From positions 94,743 to 158,742 of the forward strand of contig JBCCIP010000006.1 in NCBI GenBank assembly GCA_039111475.1: a stretch of 64,000 nt of DNA, written 5' to 3'. This document shows positions 16,038-27,300 of this stretch, in pieces; position 1 is the stretch's first letter; every line of letters starts with the position of its first letter. The notes under the pieces are model-generated. The model ran no database searches. It was not told the origin of the DNA and worked only from the letters and a program-made list of their open reading frames with translations. Source of the stretch: JAUIET01 sp039111475. Lineage in GTDB: Bacteria > Pseudomonadota > Gammaproteobacteria > Pseudomonadales > JAUIET01. The translations under genes and the position numbers were made by a program.

Positions 16038-16799
16038 ATGAACAAACTCTTGATTGCTTTACTCACAGTCGCCACCTCCATACTCTCCTTCTCCGCCTAC
16101 GCAGCGCCGAATTCTATACAGGATAAGGTACTTGAAGTGATGGAGATGGAGCATCGCACAGACGCTGATATCAAAAGAGACGAGAATCGCAGCCCACATC
16201 GTGCATTGGCGTTCTTTGGGTTAAGGCAGAACATGAAAGTCATCGAGTTTGCACCCGGTAATGGCTGGTACACAAAAATTCTGGCGCCACTGCTGAAAGA
16301 CAAAGGTGAACTTCATTTAGTGTACAAACAAGAATGGCTTGATGACCTGGATGATATTTTGGCATTTGATGCACTTAGCAACGCCAAGAAGCTACCTATC
16401 GACCTGGACTGGAATGACGAAGAGTATCGGTATGTATTCGGAAAACTGGATTTTGGAATAAATGATGCCGATATGGTGTTGAATATTCGCGAATACCATA
16501 ACTTCAATGCTGAAGATAAGGCCAGGTTCAATGCGGCAGCTTTTAATGCTTTAAAACCGGGTGGAACCTATGTTGTAGTTGATCACAGCCGTCGCCACAT
16601 GGCGCCCGAAACCTGGGAGCTACGCCGCCGCGAAGACGCCGTAGATGTGATTTTGGATGTGCAGGATGCAGGGTTTAAATTGATAAAATCATCTGATATG
16701 TTTTATCGACCGGATGATGAATTAATACATGAAGTAGCGCGAAAAACCGTAACCGGCAATACTGATCGATTTACCTTGGTATTCAGAAAACCCAAGTAA
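16038..16799 (+). CDS. Exported class I methyltransferase-like protein
   Basis: A 253-residue protein with a clear signal peptide (cut after SAYAAP) followed by a Rossmann methyltransferase domain. Motif I is VIEFAPGNGWYTKIL and a later strand reads GGTYVVVDHSR. It belongs to the family of predicted methyltransferases with signal peptides (COG4798-like). S-adenosylmethionine is not known in the periplasm, so enzyme activity there is puzzling. AAAGGAATG gives a good ribosome binding site. It is monocistronic or joined to the next gene 41 bases on. Confidence 0.78.
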   Translation: MNKLLIALLTVATSILSFSAYAAPNSIQDKVLEVMEMEHRTDADIKRDENRSPHRALAFFGLRQNMKVIEFAPGNGWYTKILAPLLKDKGELHLVYKQEWLDDLDDILAFDALSNAKKLPIDLDWNDEEYRYVFGKLDFGINDADMVLNIREYHNFNAEDKARFNAAAFNALKPGGTYVVVDHSRRHMAPETWELRRREDAVDVILDVQDAGFKLIKSSDMFYRPDDELIHEVARKTVTGNTDRFTLVFRKPK

Positions 16800-16840
16800 C
16801 TGGCAAAGAACGGCGCAACAACAGGACAAAATCGAACATC

Positions 16841-17434
16841 ATGAATTCGCGGTTTGAGGCGGTATCAGCACCAGAAAACGATGGTGGTGTTCAAAAATTG
16901 AGAATTAAACGATCGGGTTTAGAGCTCACCGTCAGCGAGGTGTTGGAGTGCTGGGAAAACGACGAGAGCTTTCAGGATTTCTACGCTTCTATTTTCAAGA
17001 CCTGCGGATTCGAATCATACGTTTGGGAAATGCCTTCCATGTCATTGAAGACTCTAACGGATGATTTCGAGTGCGTGCTGCTGAAAACGCCGATGTCGTC
17101 GGCCATGCCGGATACACGCACATTTAGCGCATTCTTCGATCCGCACGCTCCGAATCAAGGCGTGGTTTCATTTTTAAATCTGGGGCACGATGCAATGCTG
17201 GTTGTCCCTTCTCCGCTTGTGTCGGCCGCAAACTATAGCGGGCTTGCCAACTTCTTTGATGAAGCACCCATAGAACAACAAAGAGCGCTGTGGAAAGTGA
17301 CAGCACAGCAGATTAAACGACGTGTGTCCGAAAAAACCACCTGGGTTTCGGTAGCGGGCGGCGGCGTGTCCTGGCTGCACATTCGTCTGGATGAAAGGCC
17401 CAAATATTACCGGTACTTCCCCTACGCCGAATAA
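16841..17434 (+). CDS. Uncharacterised protein, possibly DUF6940
   Basis: A 197-residue soluble protein with no signal peptide. The ending, SWLHIRLDERPKYYRYFPY, and the central FLNLGHDAMLVVPSP resemble the family I know as DUF6940, whose function is unknown. No catalytic motif is evident. It follows the exported methyltransferase in the same direction. Confidence 0.6.
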   Translation: MNSRFEAVSAPENDGGVQKLRIKRSGLELTVSEVLECWENDESFQDFYASIFKTCGFESYVWEMPSMSLKTLTDDFECVLLKTPMSSAMPDTRTFSAFFDPHAPNQGVVSFLNLGHDAMLVVPSPLVSAANYSGLANFFDEAPIEQQRALWKVTAQQIKRRVSEKTTWVSVAGGGVSWLHIRLDERPKYYRYFPYAE

Positions 17435-17564
17435 GTGTCTTACGACTGACCGCAGTATCCCTAGCAAAAGGGCATATGGGCTCTGATGCTACTAGGGCAA
17501 TGATTGTTCGGGGTTATACTGTGCTTGTTATGAATACAGTACTAATCACTCGAATACCATTGCA

Positions 17565-18431
17565 ATGACCAAGCAAGTTCTGTCCGCGGTGCCGGCAAAA
17601 GCAAGATTACTTCTTTCCATTTCGTTTGCTTTGGCCATTGGCCTCGCGCTCACTGGCGCATTGGATAAGCACGGTGAGGAATACACCAGCGACACCTTGA
17701 AACGTAGCCTGGCCGCCTTCGCTATTGCTCGTGGTCTAAACGGCGTAATTTCGGTTGCTCAAGGCACCGAGCTCGCGGTGCAACCGGCCGGCATTGGCGT
17801 GAATTTCGCGCCTGGCGAAATTCTTGATCCTATCAATGACCTGGTAGAGAGGTTTTCCTGGGTGATGTTGCTCAGCAGCACGTCGCTGGGTCTTCAGCAA
17901 ATCTTGCTCTCTATCAGTACTTGGTACCTGTTCACCACTGTAGTGATCGCAGTTTTAATTGTTGGTGGTATCTCTCTCTGGATGCGATCGGGCATAAGCG
18001 CTGGAACCAGACGGTTTATTTTGAAGCTGAGTTTGGCGCTGATGATTTTTCGCTTTGCCGTGCCATTCATGGCTATTGCGAACGAATGGATTTACAAGGA
18101 ATTTCTGTCCGACTTGTATTCAGAGTCGACGGCTAAGCTGAGCGAGACTACGGACCATATTCGTGAGTTAAATAGAGACCTTGATCAAACAGAGCCCGAT
18201 GTAGAGGATGAGTCATTGCTTGGCTCAGTACGCCAATTGGTTCAGTCCGCTGCGAGCTCAGTAGACCTGGACGCCAGGCTCGAACAGTACAAAGCGTCTG
18301 CTTCGGCTGCAACTCTGTATGCCATCAATTTAATCGTGGTATTTGTCTTCCAAACCATCATTTTGCCGCTGGGGTTTCTTTTCTTTATATACCTGATTCT
18401 AAAACGATTGCTCAGTCTTAATTGGTCCTAG
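17565..18431 (+). CDS. Multi-pass membrane protein, unknown
   Basis: A 288-residue inner-membrane protein with about five hydrophobic segments (residues 14-32, 95-140 as two helices, 150-172 and 257-284). Between the last two is an acidic region with coiled-coil character (ELNRDLDQTEPDVEDES). No family recognised. A partial inverted repeat (CCCTAG ... CTAGGG) lies in the 130 bases upstream, without a T tract. Confidence 0.65.
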   Translation: MTKQVLSAVPAKARLLLSISFALAIGLALTGALDKHGEEYTSDTLKRSLAAFAIARGLNGVISVAQGTELAVQPAGIGVNFAPGEILDPINDLVERFSWVMLLSSTSLGLQQILLSISTWYLFTTVVIAVLIVGGISLWMRSGISAGTRRFILKLSLALMIFRFAVPFMAIANEWIYKEFLSDLYSESTAKLSETTDHIRELNRDLDQTEPDVEDESLLGSVRQLVQSAASSVDLDARLEQYKASASAATLYAINLIVVFVFQTIILPLGFLFFIYLILKRLLSLNWS

Positions 18432-18568
18432 TTCAAAATGGCCTTACCATCGCAAGCAAATTTCAAGATTACAGCTGACGTCGCACCGGCTGTGGGGAAA
18501 GTAGGTGCTCACGATTCCCCATTTAATTGGATTGACGCTGCGCGTGCAACGAGAAGCAAACTTACACT

Positions 18569-19207
18569 ATGTATACACTATTCTATGCACTAAAAAGCGC
18601 CTCAATGGGTGTACGAGTACTTCTAGAGGAAATTGGAGCACCCTACGATCTGCTCGAAACATCCGTTGAAATAGGAGAGCAACGACCGGCCGAGCAATTG
18701 GCTATTAACCCAAATGGCTGGATACCAGTCTTGATGTGGGAAGGTGGTTCAATGTATGAGTGCGCCGCAATTACTGTTTTCCTATGCGATCGACACACAC
18801 AGGCGAATCTGGCCCCGAGCATGGACTGCCCGGAACGCGCGTTGTATCTACAAACACTCGTCTATTTCTCAAGCTCTGTTCAAAACGCGTTTCAACTCAG
18901 CTATTACCCACACCGATTTGCCGATACTCCCAGCGAAGAAGCCAGTGCGCAACGGCGTGGTAACCGACGGCTTAGAGAAACCTGGAGCGTTGTAGAGAAA
19001 CAACTTAACGGCAATAAATGGGTGCTTGGTGATCGTTTCAGTGCGGCCGACATCTACTTGTTTATGCTTACCACCTGGTTACGTGCAGCGCTAGGCCATC
19101 CCTCGGTTGAAGACTTCCCAAACGTAAAACGCATAGCGGATGCGGTGCTTCGGCGACCTAGCGTGCAGCTGGTTTACGAACCGTGGATTAAAAATCCGGA
19201 ATATTGA
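18569..19207 (+). CDS. Glutathione S-transferase
   Basis: A cytosolic GST of 212 residues. The N-terminal thioredoxin-like domain carries the SASMGVRVLLEE helix and the cis-proline/glutathione motif NPNGWIPVL followed by YECAAITVFL. The C-terminal all-helical domain contains LGDRFSAADIYLFML, the conserved N-capping box. It transfers glutathione to electrophiles, or isomerises or dehalogenates them; the substrate class is not evident. The next gene, Nudix, follows 30 bases later. Confidence 0.9.
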   Translation: MYTLFYALKSASMGVRVLLEEIGAPYDLLETSVEIGEQRPAEQLAINPNGWIPVLMWEGGSMYECAAITVFLCDRHTQANLAPSMDCPERALYLQTLVYFSSSVQNAFQLSYYPHRFADTPSEEASAQRRGNRRLRETWSVVEKQLNGNKWVLGDRFSAADIYLFMLTTWLRAALGHPSVEDFPNVKRIADAVLRRPSVQLVYEPWIKNPEY

Positions 19208-19237
19208 TTCTGTTCACCGAATAAAGGTTCGAAAAAA

Positions 19238-19804
19238 TTGAAATACTGTAGCGAGTGTGGAGCTGACGTTCTAAAAAGAACTCCTGCGAATGACAAGGTA
19301 GAACGATTCGTTTGCGAACACTGCGAGCGAGTATTTTATGAAAACCCAACCATTATCGCTGGCTGCCTGGCTGAATGGGAGGGCAAGATTCTGCTGTGCA
19401 AGCGCGCCATTGAGCCACGCGTGGGTACCTGGACAATACCCGCTGGTTTTATGGAAATTGGCGAGTCAGTTGAGCTAGCCGCAGCGCGTGAAACGCTTGA
19501 GGAAACCGGTGCCACAATAACCGTGGACGCATTGTACTCGGTGTTCCATGTAGGGCCCACCAATCAGGTCTATATTGTTTATCGCGGGAAGATGGTGTCG
19601 CCAGAACTATTGGCGGGCGCAGAATCTGCCGAGGTGCGCCTGTTTGAGCCGACGGAAATTCCCTGGGACGAATTATTTTATCCGGCAATAAAAGACATTT
19701 TAATGCGCTTTGTGCAGGAATTTACCGTCGGACAATTCGGTATTTACATGGGTACCGAAATAGCAGGTAAGGTAGCGATGATAGATGGGAAACCCACATC
19801 ATAA
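19238..19804 (+). CDS. Nudix hydrolase with N-terminal zinc ribbon
   Basis: A 188-residue pyrophosphohydrolase. The N-terminus has a zinc ribbon (CSECG ... CEHCERVFYENP), as in NADH-pyrophosphatase relatives. The complete Nudix box runs from GFMEIGESVE to RETLEETGA at about residues 67-89. Probable substrates are NADH, ADP-ribose or related nucleoside diphosphates. The start is a TTG at 19238 (MKYCSECG), needed to keep the first zinc-ligand pair; no ATG precedes the motif. Confidence 0.87.
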   Translation: MKYCSECGADVLKRTPANDKVERFVCEHCERVFYENPTIIAGCLAEWEGKILLCKRAIEPRVGTWTIPAGFMEIGESVELAAARETLEETGATITVDALYSVFHVGPTNQVYIVYRGKMVSPELLAGAESAEVRLFEPTEIPWDELFYPAIKDILMRFVQEFTVGQFGIYMGTEIAGKVAMIDGKPTS

Positions 19805-20067
19805 CAACGCCTGGATTCTTACGCGCCGATGCCAATTCTATCGATCTCGCGCTCGTCTGCTTCAACGATCCCGTGTCGTTCACGCCGACACGACAGATTT
19901 AGTTGGATCATCGGCTTTGTTGGAATGTATCCAATCCTGCGATTTCCTTCAGAAAAAAACAAAGGCGAATAGAGAGGTAACTCACAGCACCTGGATTAGT
20001 TTAAAGTAGAGGGTGAACAGCTGCGCCATGCGCAGTGGCCCCATTAGACCCTGAATAGGATATCGCT

Positions 20068-20517
20068 ATGCACTTAGTTAACGAATCAGAAAAAGACGCC
20101 TTCTTTGCAGAGATTAACGCAGCCGCCAAAGAAGCAATTTGGTGCGCGGTAGCCACCGTCAGCGGCAGCGAGCCCAGGGTGAGGATGGTGCACCCCACAT
20201 GGGAGAACGACCGTTTGTGGTTCGCAACCGGACCCGAAACGCCTAAGGCTCAGCAACTGCGCGAAAATGCCGCGGTGGATATTCAATATCAGGTCGCGCC
20301 CCCAAATTTCGTTCACATAATGGTACGCGGCAATGCCGAACTGATCACCGATCAAAACCTGCGTGATCACGCCTGGAATGTTATAGATTATGATCTAACG
20401 CAGTTTGGCCCAAAAGATGCCAATGACCCGCAGTTCTTGCCCATAATGATTATGCCAACTCGCGTGGAATTGTCGGAGATGTTTGGAAGTACCAATAAGC
20501 GTGTTTGGCGTGCGTGA
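20068..20517 (+). CDS. Pyridoxamine 5'-phosphate oxidase-like flavin protein
   Basis: A 149-residue split-barrel flavin-binding protein of the PNPOx superfamily. Typical landmarks are WCAVATVSGSEPRVRMVHP, LWFATGPETPKAQQL and NFVHIMVRGNAEL. Members bind FMN or F420 and reduce or oxidise diverse compounds. AGGAT precedes the ATG. No partner genes reveal its job. The 263 bases in front of it contain no supported gene. Confidence 0.8.
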   Translation: MHLVNESEKDAFFAEINAAAKEAIWCAVATVSGSEPRVRMVHPTWENDRLWFATGPETPKAQQLRENAAVDIQYQVAPPNFVHIMVRGNAELITDQNLRDHAWNVIDYDLTQFGPKDANDPQFLPIMIMPTRVELSEMFGSTNKRVWRA

Positions 20518-20580
20518 ACTTGGATTGTTAGCCTCGGATTTTCACAACGATAGGCAAGCCATCTTTGGCATGCCACATAG

Positions 20581-21321
20581 GTGATTCAAATGCTCGACCC
20601 AGGCCTGCTAGTAGGATTTGTCTTAGCGTCTATAGTCGTCCTTTTAATTCCTGGCCCTGGTGTAGCTTACGTGGTGGCACGCAGCGTAAGCCAGGGACAG
20701 CGAGCTGGATTGATTTCTGCCGCGGGTTTGTCGCTTGGGGCACTGGCGCACGCTGTGGCTGTCTCTGTTGGTCTATCTGCCATTCTGCTGGGATCGGCCA
20801 CTGCATTTACCGCGATTAAACTCTTGGGTGCTGCCTATCTGATGTATCTTGGCATCCAAACGATATTGTCTCGTCAGACACCCATTGTTGGAAAACCTGT
20901 GAAGGCAGCCAGTCGGTCTAGGCTGTTTCTGGAAGGCGTATTGATTACTGTGCTAAACCCAAAAGTTGCTATGTTCTTTCTGGCGTACCTTCCCCAGTTC
21001 ACCAACCCTCAGCTTGGCTCGGTAAGCATGCAACTGGCGTTGCTTGGCATGATTTACGCTGTGCTTGCGCTGTTTACTGATGGCGCGTACGCATTGCTTG
21101 CCGGGAGACTTCGACAGTGGCTTGCTCGCGGTTTGGATGGTCCTGTTCTGAGATATCTGGGAGGCAGTATTTATCTAGGCCTGGGCGTGAGTACGGCATT
21201 GCAAACGTCGGATGCATTTCCGCAATTCCCTGGCGACTTCTCTAATCTCGACGACTGTAATCCTTCGGGTCAGAGTCATCATCTGATAGTTCCTCAGTCT
21301 CTTCTTGCTCTTCCAAGATAG
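20581..21321 (+). CDS. LysE/RhtB family amino acid exporter
   Basis: An inner-membrane exporter of the LysE/RhtB superfamily with six hydrophobic segments. The signature LIPGPGVAYVVARS near residue 20 and GLSLGALAHAVAV are typical; TVLNPKVAMFFLAYLPQF is the conserved second motif. It may begin at the GTG 20581 or the ATG 20590. The family is usually about 205-215 residues. Here the frame continues about 30 residues further into sequence antisense to the end of the LEPR-XLL gene, an 80-base convergent overlap, so the C-terminal tail is odd. Confidence 0.88.
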   Translation: MIQMLDPGLLVGFVLASIVVLLIPGPGVAYVVARSVSQGQRAGLISAAGLSLGALAHAVAVSVGLSAILLGSATAFTAIKLLGAAYLMYLGIQTILSRQTPIVGKPVKAASRSRLFLEGVLITVLNPKVAMFFLAYLPQFTNPQLGSVSMQLALLGMIYAVLALFTDGAYALLAGRLRQWLARGLDGPVLRYLGGSIYLGLGVSTALQTSDAFPQFPGDFSNLDDCNPSGQSHHLIVPQSLLALPR

Positions 21322-24300
21322 ATTGCAGAGATTCGTCGTCTTCATCGTCATCCTGCAATGCACCTGCGAGCACGGGCAGTGGGTCGATGATTCGCCAAGC
21401 CGGCACGGATGTGAGCAGGCTGCTTAACAACACACTGCCGCGAATCAGCCAAATCACATAGCCCACTGACAGCGAGGTGGTCGTCACTATTGTGCTGCCA
21501 ATTACTATTTGGTCGCTATTGTGATTTGCTTGAAGCTGCAGCCTTACGTTATCCAAATTTTTGACGAAGCCACCGTTGTCGAGAATGGAGAAATCCGCCA
21601 TCGGGTCAGCAAATTCCGGTTCATCCAGTATCAGCTGAGTAGTTCTTAGCTGGGGGTTATCAAGGTCTAATGCGCTTAATTGTTCCAGCAGTGCTACATT
21701 GATAGTCGCTTGATTTTGTGCAGCGCCGTTACGCTCCACAAATGCGCTTCGTGTTATTTGATCCACAGGAACACCATCGATTCCATTTATTGTCGCAACT
21801 CGGACTGGTTCCTCCACAAAGCTCGATCCGCCGCCTGCACCGGGCAGTCGCTCCAGCGGTTCTGGCGCCGTGTTCTCTGCACTTACCGCGTTGACCGGTT
21901 CAGTGGTCTCTGCCGCGACGTCAGTGTTGTTTGGCACAGAGGAAGCAGGAGACTGTGTGTCATCCTGAGCAGGCGGCGGTGGTGGAATTACTTGCGGCTC
22001 AGGCTCAGGCTCAGGCTTAGGCTTAGGCTCAGGCTCAGGCTCAGCTTCATCCACATCCTGTACATTGACTGCGAATACCTTACTGTCGTCAATTCCTGAA
22101 CCCACAGTTTCATCGTCAACCGATACGGTTACTTCAAGGCGCACAACAGACTCGTAGTCCAGTGCAACCCCAGCTTTCAGATACAAAATGCCGCTGTCGA
22201 TCTCAAACAATTCGGCATTTGGCCCTGATAAGAGCAGAGTGTTATCGCCCAAATTATCATCCATCACGGTTATGTCGCTTAACGCAATTCGCATACTGGT
22301 ATCAAGGTTTTCCAGCAAGCTGATGCTTTCATCGCTGAGTGAAATACTGGGAGCCTGATTGGACAGCACGGATACCGTTGTTGTGCTGGAAACGGATTCG
22401 GGATTCCCCAATCCGTCGACGTAGGTGGCGACAATACTGATGGATGCACCCGCGTCCGCCTCAGTTAATACATAACTATTGCCGTTGGCACCCGGAATGT
22501 CATTGCCGTCGCGCTGCCATTGGTAATTGATTGACCCGCTAATGCCATCGGCATCACTAAGTGTGCTGCTGAACGACAGCGTGTCGCCCACGGATACCTC
22601 AGCACCGCTATCTATGGTGATTTCACCGCTAGGTTGATTGTTTGCGGTAACAGATATTGATAACTGAACGGCCGGATAACTGCCATCTTCATCGCTGGCA
22701 ATCACCTCGATGGTTCGATTAGCGGCCTCTATAGAATACTCGTGGCTATACGTGCCGACACCTCCAATAATGCTGTCCGTTGTACCGTCGCCCCAATCAA
22801 TGAGCAAATTACCCAACAGATCGTCACCGGGGTCTATTGCATTGACCGTTAACTCATACGCGTCGCCCTCCGTCACGCTTGAATCACCCGATAGAGCAAT
22901 TGTTGGTGCGGTGTTATTCACTGATACAGCAAAGGTTTGCGTATCCGTTGCATCCAGGTCATCCGTCGCGCGCAGCGAGACTTGATAGCTGCCGTCATCA
23001 ACTAAACCAAATGTGTTCAGCGTTTCCCATGTCAGGTTGATTGACGGTGTGGCGCTTGACACTTCGATGCTACCGTCCGCCCCAATATCCCAATCATAGC
23101 GTTGAATCGATCCATCAATATCAGATGAGCCACTGGCATCAAGCGCAAGTGCATCGCCCTCAAAGATAGCCGCTGGCGGTGCAACCTGAGCAATAGGTTC
23201 ATCGTTTACGGCGCTACCTGTTATTGCTTTGGTGCCTAGAACAGCCGGTGCGACACCGTCACTAACGCTTACGCTTATGTTGAAACTACTGTTGTAGTTC
23301 AAGGTGGGAGAAAGCTCGACGCCAGCAAGCAAAGCGTTAACATCTGCAATCACACCACTGGCTGTCCATATGCCGTTGACAGAATCAAAACTTGAGGAGA
23401 CCGCACCGGACGTAGCCGTAGACAATGTGCCTGCCGAACTGTCTGACAAAGTTAGCACTACGGTGACGTTTGCGCTGTCACTATCGCTGACAACGATATC
23501 CACAAGGTTTAGCAGTGTATCCTCTATGTAGCTTTCGGGCGTATTCTCATTGATCACAATCGGTGCGTCATTGCTCGCAGTAGCGGTAAACAACTTAGCC
23601 CCAGTGATAGGTGGATTAGTACTGTCATCCACACTCGTTTGGATATTGAAGTCCAGGCTGTAATTATTGCTGGGAGTAAAGACTACGCTCGCTAACAGTG
23701 CATTAACATCTGACACGGCCCCGCTCGCAACCCAGGTTCCTGTTCCAGCGTTGTATGTGGATGTTACGGTGCCGGAGTTACCGATACTTAAGCTACCAGC
23801 GCTTGGATCAGAAAGCCGTAACACAACTCGAGTAGCCGCATCATCAACATCCATGACGTTGATGTTCGCCAGGTTAAGCGGATTGTCTTCCAGATAGCTT
23901 TCAGGTGCGCTTAGATTCGTTGCGGTCGGCGCGTCATTCACCGGCGTGGCGGTGAATGGTTTTGTGCCCGTTATAGGCGCCGCAATACCGTCATCAACGC
24001 TGGTGCCGATACTGAAATCACTGTCGTAATTCAAGCCAGGGGTGAAGCTGACGTCTTGCAAAAGTGTGTTCACATCTGCAATAGCGCCGCTGGCTTGCCA
24101 TACGCCTGTTCCTGCATTGAAACTGGATGTAACGGATCCGGAAGTGGCTGTGTCCAGGCTGCCTGCGGCCGGGTCGGACAACGTCAAGGTCACTGTGGTG
24201 TTGGCATTGTCGGTATCAGTGACAACAATATCAGAAAGGTTAAGCGCAGTGTCTTCAGTGTAGGCTTCAGCAGCGCTCAAATTGGTAGCTGTTGGCGCGT

Positions 24301-27300
24301 CGTTAACCGGTGTAGCGGTGAATAGTTTTATGCCCGTTATAGGCGCCGCAATACCGTCATCAACGCTGGTGCCGATACTGAAATCACTGTCGTAATTCAG
24401 GCCAGGGGTGAAGCTGACGCCTTGCAATAGTGTGTTCACATCTGCAATAGCGCCGCTGGCTTGCCATACGCCTGTGGCGGCATTGAAAGCAGATGTAACC
24501 GACCCGGAAGTGGCAGTACTTAGATTGCCCGACGCCAAGTCAGACAGCGTCAGCGTGACTGTGGTGTTGGTGTTATCGGTGTCAGTGACCACAATGTCGG
24601 TTAAGTTGAGGGTTACGTCTTCTGTGTAGGCTTCTGCAGCGCTTAAATTAGTTGCTAAGGGGGCATTATTACTAGCGCCGACTGAAGGCACCATGCTGAG
24701 CGCGTGGACTCGCTCTGAATTGCTATCAAGACCTACATTATCACCATGAAATAGAATATCTACGGTCGCCGAACCATTCCCATTCCCGGCAAACCAAGTA
24801 GTTTGCCCAATATCTAATCGAACCACATCGTTATTGGTAAATGCTAGCGAATTCTGGCCGCCAGCAATTGAGTCTTTGGTTGACACAAGAATATCGCCGC
24901 TGTTGAGGGTAACACCACCTAGCGTCGTACCTGCTTCCACTAGATCAATACCGCGTAAGTCGGATGATAGGTCGACGTTGGTGTCATCGCCATCAAGCAG
25001 TACTCTAGTGGTGCCAGTGGTGGTTCCCGCACCAACGTCATCGGTGACAAACCAACCAAGTTCCTTACTCCCTGTCGCGAATAAGAAATCGCCTTCGTTT
25101 AATACCGTGCCGTCGGCTAGTGTGGTATCGCGTTCAACGAGGGTGATAGCATGAAGGTTGCTTCCATCCACCTCATCAAGAACAATGGTGAACGTTCCTG
25201 CCGAATAATCACCCGCAACCGTTGGCGAAAACAGAACGACATCCTTCGATTCAATGGAAATGGAATTCACACTGGTCAGCGTTTCGTCAGATTGAGTGGC
25301 AAACAAAACGTCACCCGCTTTCACGTCAATCGTTGGAGAGCTTGCACCTCCTAAACTGAGGTCGCGGCCTACATAGTGGATAGCGTGCAGTCGGCTACTT
25401 GACGAGCTAAAGTCTTCTAGATCGAACACGCCGCTGAAGGTTCCATTGGTAGACCCCTCACCAAGAGTGAAACCCGGGTCGCTGAATCTCAGAAATGTAC
25501 TGTCTGTCCATGAATCTAATCCAGGTGCGCCGCTGGGTGAAGAAACATCGAACGTGGCGAGCATTAAGTGCCAGGCGTCGTCGTCTGCGAGTGCGGTCAT
25601 GGATTTAACGCCGTTCACAGGTGATGCTATGCCATCGCTAACACTGGTATTGATGCCGAAATCGCTGTCGTAATTCAAGCTCGGCGTAAATATCAGATTG
25701 GCAAGCAATGTATTGACGTCGTTGATGGCGCCGCTGGCATTCCACACACCGGTTCCCGAATTAAAAGTGGAGGTCACTGAGCCCGATGTACCAATGCTTA
25801 AACTGCCGGCGCTAGTGTCTGAGAGCGTCAGCGTTACAGTGGTGTTGGCATTGTCTGTGTCAGACACAACAATGTCTGCGAGGTTTAATGGCGTGTCTTC
25901 TATGAAGGTTTCTGCAGCGTTCAAGTTTGTGGCGTTCGGCGCTGTATTTGCAGTGGCTGTGCCAAACTGTCGTTTGAACACACCGTTAGCATCAATGTTG
26001 CCGGCTTGGGTACCGTTCCCGCTCCAGACTACCGCAAAATTATCGATATCGTGCACGGCGATTGAGGCGCTGTCTTGATCAAGATTTGTAGAACTGTTCA
26101 CTTGGAAAACACTGCCTACCTTAACTCGATTAGGATCAAATTTCTGCGCGAAGACGCCATTGCCACTGGCGTCAGAATCCTCATAGACTACGATGAAGCT
26201 GTCGTCTATGCCGGTCGCGATAGAAGGGTTTTGCCCTGAGCTGCTGACCCGCGTCGACGCCCCTTGGTCCGAACCATTGGCCGCAAAATGTCTGACCCAA
26301 ATTCCGTTAAAAAGAAATACATCTGACCGGTAGGCAATCGCAAATTCGCCAGTGTCCTGGACCGCAACCGTCATGGAACCCTCACTAAATCCTGCAAGAT
26401 TCAAATCGTGTCTACCGCTCAGTGCTGTGCTGTTGCCATGGTCGTACCGACGACCAAAAAGGTCACCACTTTGCTCCCAGACAACAACCATTCGCCCACT
26501 GGTATTGATATCAACTGATGGTTCATCGGCCGCACTACTGCTTTCGACGGTAATCAGATCGGTTGGCAACTGGTCACCTGGTGCTGTGCTGGTCATATCG
26601 AAATGACGTGCGTGTACGCCGGGCGTTGATCCGTTACTTTGCCACGCAACCGCCATTTGACCGGACGCATTTAACGCAACCGTGGCATTGGCTTGGTTGC
26701 CGTTTGTATTGCCTGCGTTCACCAACACGTCAGCGCTGTCAATCGCTGTGCCGTCAGCCGCAAAACGTCTAAGATAGATGCCATTTCCAGACGCGTCAGC
26801 CGACGAGAACGCAACCACAAACCGGCCACTGTCATCCATCGCTACGGAGGCATAACGTTGGTCACCGCTTGTGGTGTTGTTAACCTGTATTTCTGCACCG
26901 ACCTTGTCGCCATTAGCGTCGAAGCGTTGCGCGTAGACTCCCCAGCCACTGCCGTCGCGCGCCGAATCTGACCAAACAACCACTGTGTTACCTGCCGCGT
27001 CCATGGCAATCGCGTTAGCCCCACCGCGGTTCAAGCCGCTGGTCACTTCCTCATTTGGAGATGTTGGATTAACCAGTGTTTCGTCGTTATTAACGACGAC
27101 AGTTAGTGCTTGCTTGACCGGCTGTTCGATCTGAGAAACACCGATAGACTCAAGCTCACGGTTGTTGAGCACCCGTTCGACGTTTTGACCGGTCAGCTCC
27201 GCGGATGGCGCGTAGCCCACATCGAAGCCACCGGCTGAAAACAGCAGGCGCTGCTCCAATTCTTCGCAGATTATGCCGGGTTTTTTGTGCTTCCTACGCA

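Noticed and set aside
17459..17500. Inverted repeat CCCTAG ... CTAGGG as a terminator
   Set aside because: Loop is too long and no T tract follows.
18438..18587. 49-codon frame between a membrane protein and the GST gene
   Set aside because: Without a ribosome binding site or family similarity, and it overlaps the start of the GST gene.
21680..22099. Plus-strand frame with a Leu-Arg repeat
   Set aside because: It is the antisense of the Glu-Pro hexanucleotide tract of the LEPR-XLL gene, and its repetitive sequence is a by-product.
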